Source: Vibrio genomosp. F10 str. ZF-129
GTDB taxonomy: Bacteria; Pseudomonadota; Gammaproteobacteria; Enterobacterales; Vibrionaceae
Assembly (NCBI RefSeq): GCF_000287055.2
Contig: NZ_AJYQ02000020.1
Span: forward strand, 1 to 64,000
Length of the DNA: 64,000 bases
Direction: 5' to 3'
The notes under the pieces were generated by a model that did not search any database, was not told the origin of the DNA, and worked only from the letters and a program-made list of their open reading frames with translations. Numbering within the stretch: the stretch's first letter is position 1; each line of letters begins with the position of its first letter. Below, piece after piece: positions 60,431-64,000 of the stretch. The position numbers were made by a program, and so were the translations under genes.

Positions 60431-60466
60431 AAATGCCTTATCCATATGGATAAGGCATTTTTATTT
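60431..60466 (+). terminator. Rho-independent terminator
   Basis: AAATGCCTTATCCATATGGATAAGGCATTTTTATTT. Stem identical in its inner 22 nt to the terminator at 49118. Confidence 0.9.
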
Positions 60467-60512
60467 ACCTTTATAACTCCGCGATAACTTGAATTTAGTA
60501 TTTTCTAAATGC

Positions 60513-60642
60513 ATTATTAAAGACCAATCAGTTAGATTCGATGCACTCTTTCTAACACAGCTCAATGCTGTCATCACTGTTAAACCCCTCCACCTTTGGT
60601 GGTCTACCCAAGTCACTTTTAAAGACACACAAGGAAATATCA
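60513..60642 (+). promoter_or_regulatory. Structured leader
   Basis: TGCATTATT -10, P1 GATG/CATC (60540-60575, one mismatch), P2 CAGC/GCTG, P3 CCACCTTTGGTGG, then ACACACAAGGAAAT. Confidence 0.75.
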
Positions 60643-60915
60643 ATGAATAATGATGACATCTATATTGACTCTAAATACCGTCAAGGTGAATTTTCTGATG
60701 GCGCTCCCTTTGCATTTGAGCTGAATTATGGCTCTTGGAACAACTTCACCTGGAGAGAGATTCTCCTTAAGGCTGATAGCATTTGGTTGGTATCTTCGCG
60801 AACTGGAGAGAAAGTTCAGGTCGAGGAAATTGACGGATATGCCCTAGGCCACAATGATGGAATTGATTGTTGCCAATCCAGACTGAAGTTTGATGCGATT
60901 GAAGTTCGGCTTTAA
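60643..60915 (+). CDS. Hypothetical protein (90 aa)
   Basis: ATG 60643 fixed by the box; the frame open to 60565 reads through the leader. Small beta-rich acidic protein (YIDSKYRQGEFSDGAPFAFE). Family unknown. Confidence 0.5.
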   Translation: MNNDDIYIDSKYRQGEFSDGAPFAFELNYGSWNNFTWREILLKADSIWLVSSRTGEKVQVEEIDGYALGHNDGIDCCQSRLKFDAIEVRL

Positions 60916-60917
60916 CA

Positions 60918-61046
60918 ATGATGCTAGTTGAACCTATAACAGTGAAAAATGGCGTAATGATTGATTCATCATACATCACCTCTCCCGAAAAAGAGTGTCG
61001 CGGTTTTTTTGTACAGTTATCCACAATTTCTGTGGATAGATACTGA
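60918..61046 (+). CDS. Possible small protein (42 aa)
   Basis: ATG 2 nt after the preceding stop, 42 codons to TGA (reads VEPITVKNGVMIDSSY near the start). No clear ribosome site. A DnaA-box-like dyad overlaps its 3' end. It is either a coupled small gene or a chance frame. Confidence 0.25.
   Translation: MMLVEPITVKNGVMIDSSYITSPEKECRGFFVQLSTISVDRY
61018..61039. promoter_or_regulatory. Inverted DnaA-box pair
   Basis: TTATCCACA is a perfect DnaA box; TGTGGATAG four bases later is the inverse with one mismatch. Could be a DnaA-responsive site for the gap 61047-61279 or a hairpin. A chance pair is possible. Confidence 0.4.
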
Positions 61047-61279
61047 GTATTTACTGGGCAACTTCGAGGGTAATGCTAAACCGCTCTTTATCTATTCAGT
61101 GGTTTACAATGTATGCCAAATGTAAACGTCGGTATTTTTTCTAAGGAATGAAATAAAGGATATTGTTAAATATCTTACAGGTAGAATAAATGGATTTTGA
61201 CAATCTAAATTTATTGAATAAGGTGGATTGTTCTTGTTATGATGGCATTAATATGTCAAACATCAGAAGTGGTAATTAA

Positions 61280-62068
61280 ATGGAAGCACTGTTTGTTACA
61301 GATTTACTCTACGGATTAGAGGCTAATGAGATACAACGATTGGCTCCTTGTTTAACTCTAGCCTTGCGCATTGCTGACTCAACCACTAAGAATACCGACA
61401 TCGAAATTAGTGACATTATCAACGCAATGGGTGTTATGTCCGAAGTACCTTTAGACAATGTTAAGTCAATCATTGGAGAAGAATACTGGGACAAATTCGA
61501 TGAGGTAACCCAAAGACAGTACTTTAATACAGAAGTTTCTGAAGTGACTCAGCTGCTTAGGGTCATTGAGCAGAAAGGACTTCGGTTAGAAGTTGCGATA
61601 GAGACACAGCCAATTTCAGTTGAAGGGAAAACGGCTATCTATCACCCATATCGTTACAGCAAAGATAAATACTCGAGAGATTTCAGCCAAGAACTAAGAG
61701 TAATTGAAATGCAGTATCAACGTTTAGTTGAACAATCAAATCCACGGTACATTCGTATCAAAGCTAAGACTGGCTCCGGTTGTACCGGATTAGCTAGGGT
61801 CTTAGCTGCAGAAGGTAAAGGTGTATTGTTGTTCGATCCAAAAAGAATGACTATTAAAGAAACGATAAAGAAAGAGAACCCCAAGGCCTTGATTGTGGAT
61901 AATATCACCGCTGAATTCTCCGACGATAGCCAAAAGATATTAAACAAGTACTTGAAAGATGGTGGTACGGTTATCGTGCTTACAAGTGGAGTAATACCTC
62001 AGATACGCAACTTAGTTCCATTGGCTCTATCACTATCTAAAATGGGCATCGTACTTGACTCACTATGA
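61280..62068 (+). CDS. P-loop-like protein with degenerate Walker A (262 aa)
   Basis: No strong ribosome site; ATG is the first in frame. Residues about 160-235 look like a AAA/STAND-type core: YIRIKAKTGSGCTGLARVLA (Walker A position, but GSGCTG lacks the GKT lysine), VLLFDP, then ALIVDNITAEF (Walker B-like) and VIVLTSG (sensor strand). Loss of Lys predicts weak or no ATP hydrolysis. N-terminal 150 residues are helical and unrecognised. Confidence 0.5.
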   Translation: MEALFVTDLLYGLEANEIQRLAPCLTLALRIADSTTKNTDIEISDIINAMGVMSEVPLDNVKSIIGEEYWDKFDEVTQRQYFNTEVSEVTQLLRVIEQKGLRLEVAIETQPISVEGKTAIYHPYRYSKDKYSRDFSQELRVIEMQYQRLVEQSNPRYIRIKAKTGSGCTGLARVLAAEGKGVLLFDPKRMTIKETIKKENPKALIVDNITAEFSDDSQKILNKYLKDGGTVIVLTSGVIPQIRNLVPLALSLSKMGIVLDSL

Positions 62069-62572
62069 GTTAATAAAAGAGCAATTAAACACATCGGATT
62101 GAGCCAGAAAGTATAGGTACTCAGCATTGTTGGGAGAGGTCTTGTTGGTGGACGTTAATTTTTCGGGCAAGAACTTTAGGTATTCTGCCTCAAGTAATTC
62201 ACATCTATATTCTCCCCACTTAATAAACATGGAGTCATTTAGCTCTATGTTCATGGGTAAAGGGTCAGTTAACCATGTTAATTCAAAAGCCACATTCAAC
62301 ATTGCAACCTGGAGAGAGTTAGTTCGATTAAGAGCTTCTGATGCTTTAGATAACTCTTCCCCTAATAGTTCTTCACACGAATGGGGGATCAAACTTTGAA
62401 TTGTTTCGTGATCAGAATACCGATACTTCTCACACGCAAATTTGTATTCATAAACATAGTTTTTTAAAACCCCCTGCTCCTTTATTTGATTGTACAAATG
62501 AATAATGGAGAAAAAACTGACGGTCAAGATTACTAACATTAAGTAGAAACACTTACGGCTGCTTATGGTCAC
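62063..62572 (-). CDS. Single-span membrane protein (169 aa)
   Basis: Start at GTG 62572, overlapping the preceding stop (GTGA). Membrane helix at about residues 9-27, then a soluble Cys-containing domain, probably periplasmic. End overlaps the plus-strand gene's end by 6 nt (convergent). Last of a coupled minus-strand cluster. Confidence 0.5.
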   Translation of the reverse strand: MTISSRKCFYLMLVILTVSFFSIIHLYNQIKEQGVLKNYVYEYKFACEKYRYSDHETIQSLIPHSCEELLGEELSKASEALNRTNSLQVAMLNVAFELTWLTDPLPMNIELNDSMFIKWGEYRCELLEAEYLKFLPEKLTSTNKTSPNNAEYLYFLAQSDVFNCSFINS

Positions 62573-62865
62573 TGTTCTATACTCAAAGTTCGATGAAGTA
62601 TTTGAGTATAGTCTTGTTCGACAGTTTCCTTTGAGAAATATCCCCAACTTCGGATTACGTACTGACCCGATCTGTTTGTTCCTTCCCATTTTATTATAAG
62701 CCCGAACTTGGAGACTGAAGCGATAGATCTATTGACTTGAAGCCGACTGAAACCAGTTTCTTCACTTATTTGCTTGGTTTGGTTGACCCCTTTAGTAACC
62801 AAGCATGCAATTACCAACCCCCTAAGAGTTAATCTGTCAGATGATTTATCATTAATGCTATTCAT
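62569..62865 (-). CDS. Winged-helix regulator (98 aa)
   Basis: ATG 62865 overlaps the upstream stop (ATGA) and follows GGAAAAG. Residues 10-75 form a winged helix (LRGLVIACLVTKGVNQTKQI, then FSRLQVNRSIASVSKFGLI and a GQYVIRSWGYF wing). It probably regulates its own cluster. Coupled to both neighbours by 4-nt overlaps. Confidence 0.6.
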   Translation of the reverse strand: MNSINDKSSDRLTLRGLVIACLVTKGVNQTKQISEETGFSRLQVNRSIASVSKFGLIIKWEGTNRSGQYVIRSWGYFSKETVEQDYTQILHRTLSIEQ

Positions 62866-63188
62866 TTTCTTTTCCATACTTTATTGCCAAGTAAAGCGAT
62901 GTGACAAGTTAGTTTACTGTGTTTGATGCCAAGGATCAGCCATTCTTCCCATTTATCAGCGTCCTCTAACTTTTTAATTAAATCTAAGGAGCTAATCAAG
63001 AGCGTCACTAAACTATTAATGAGTAGCAGAAATCCAATCTCTATCGGTCGAAAGTCAAAGACCAAACTGCTGAACAGAGTTGCAATACAAAGAGCTAACA
63101 CTTGTAGCAAACGGTAATTATTCATTCCTGTAGACCAAATCATTCCAATAAGTACTTTTCTTGTTTTTGATAAGTTAAACTCAACCAT
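62862..63188 (-). CDS. Small membrane protein (108 aa)
   Basis: ATG 63188 after AAAGGAGTAAGTTTTCA; ATG 63227 is in frame but poorly placed. Two hydrophobic segments (about 27-45 and 48-70). Overlaps the winged-helix gene by 4 nt. Family unknown. Confidence 0.5.
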   Translation of the reverse strand: MVEFNLSKTRKVLIGMIWSTGMNNYRLLQVLALCIATLFSSLVFDFRPIEIGFLLLINSLVTLLISSLDLIKKLEDADKWEEWLILGIKHSKLTCHIALLGNKVWKRK

Positions 63189-63231
63189 TGAAAACTTACT
63201 CCTTTGAATCGAAATATGAACCGGCATGACT

Positions 63232-64000
63232 TTAGGCTGCGCGGATTAACGGTGGATTTAGAAATGCAGGATTGTAATAGGCATCGTACTTTTCAAAGCG
63301 AATAAAACCTTGCCTCACGTAATCCCAAACCATATCGATGTTGACCCATTTCCTGTTGAGTTCTTCTGCTGCATGCCCAACATTTAACGTTCCAGCCATT
63401 GGGTCAACGACAAAATCACCTTCGCGTGAAAGTAATTTAATGAAGAATCGAGCTAAATTTGTAGGGAACTTAGCGCCATGGCGCACTATACCAAGGGCAT
63501 CTGCGTAAGCATTAACCATCTCATTGTCTTTACATTTATTCGGTATATAAACAACGTTTGTTGGAATTTTCCCTTTGGAAAGGGTACCAAAGTCACCTTG
63601 AGACTTGATATGCGCTCCGTCACCCGAATGACTGGCCTTTTTAACGCCACCTCTGGCAACATATTTTTTATGCTTCTCTGAATGAGGTAAGAGGACACGT
63701 TGATTATCGCTTCTTAAGGCTTTGGGGTTGTTCGTAAGCCATAGACATGGCTCATACCCAGCAAGTAGTAACTTCTTAATTTTACAGGCGTAAAAGTATG
63801 GGGATGGTATCTTATTGCTCGCCCATGCTATACGGTCAACAAGGAACAGCCCTGCGTCAACAAGTGCGATTGTAAGTCGCTCTATATGGAGTTTCTTTGC
63901 GCACAAACCTTCTAAAAAACAATCTTGTCCGATATTCAGCAGCATACTCGCCCCTTCACCTAATCGCTTAATTATCGGCTCAAGAACGGTCATAATGAAG
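63232..64000 (-). CDS. DNA methyltransferase, 3' part (partial, cut by window edge)
   Basis: The frame is open to the right edge. The C-terminal half has PTNLARFFIKLLSREGDFVVD, PMAGTLNVGHAAEELNRKWV, IDMVW, matching the SAM-binding FxGxG-type motif of N6-adenine/N4-cytosine methylases of the beta class. The upstream DPPY-type catalytic motif must lie beyond 64000. Downstream on the same strand are the small membrane and winged-helix genes, but 5 nt separates them, so all may be one operon. Specificity unknown. Confidence 0.7.
   Translation of the reverse strand, partial: FIMTVLEPIIKRLGEGASMLLNIGQDCFLEGLCAKKLHIERLTIALVDAGLFLVDRIAWASNKIPSPYFYACKIKKLLLAGYEPCLWLTNNPKALRSDNQRVLLPHSEKHKKYVARGGVKKASHSGDGAHIKSQGDFGTLSKGKIPTNVVYIPNKCKDNEMVNAYADALGIVRHGAKFPTNLARFFIKLLSREGDFVVDPMAGTLNVGHAAEELNRKWVNIDMVWDYVRQGFIRFEKYDAYYNPAFLNPPLIRAA

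Noticed and set aside
10963-60642. Integron attC sites
   Set aside because: The repeated structures lie upstream of genes next to a -10 box and ribosome box, not at gene 3' ends, and occur in both strand orientations without an integrase in view.

Overview
The window looks like part of a large extrachromosomal replicon (plasmid or plasmid-like element) of a Vibrionaceae host. The main reasons are a replication initiator at 16970-18805 that resembles the Vibrio chromosome II initiator RctB, a GATC-rich iteron field just upstream of it (14700-16920), and a GLUG-repeat surface protein ending in a GlyGly-CTERM sorting tail (32039-34531, minus). No rRNA, tRNA, transposase, CRISPR array, conjugation gene or phage structural gene was recognised. 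Family calls are made from memory of motifs, not from searches.

Layout. 1-9.9 kb: mostly short plus-strand genes (small membrane proteins, three lipoproteins, an RMF-like protein, a secreted HNH nuclease, a frameshifted AP2-like gene, one member of a secreted Cys-containing family). 9.9-14.6 kb: a DUF6471-like gene and the first genes with the repeated leader described below. 14.6-18.8 kb: replication origin and RctB-like initiator. 18.9-30.6 kb: YfbR-like 5'-nucleotidase, two related small genes, membrane-protein pair, many unknowns. 30.6-40 kb: coiled-coil protein, GLUG adhesin, CoiA-like/GIY-YIG/HTH fusion, PP-loop (PAPS-reductase-like) protein, DUF3137-LemA pair. 40-62 kb: nearly all plus strand, mostly single genes each with its own leader and terminator, including a J-domain protein, a Dam-type methylase, a DnaJ-type zinc-finger protein, a possible TGT/DpdA-like protein, a divergent C5-methylase-like protein with a C-terminal sliding-clamp peptide, and a DUF4942 protein. 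62-64 kb: a coupled minus-strand cluster and a DNA methyltransferase cut by the window edge.

The most striking signal is a promoter-leader cassette present about 20 times on both strands. It has a -10 element (often TGnTATAnT), then about 16-25 nt later an RNA fold of two stacked helices (P1 type GATGC/GCATC, P2 type CAGC/GCTG), a pyrimidine-rich spacer, a second hairpin (P3) of variable sequence, and the extended ribosome-binding box ACACAAGGAAAT. P1 occurs as GATGC/GCATC, GGTGC/GCACC, AGCGC/GCGCT, GGTGT/ACACC, GATAC/GTATC, AGTGC/GCACT and GGTAC/GTACC, which is strong covariation for a conserved RNA structure. The genes it drives are mostly unknown but include nucleotide and DNA-modification candidates, so it may mark a replicon-wide post-transcriptional regulon. 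Several gene starts are moved here because longer open frames read through this leader.
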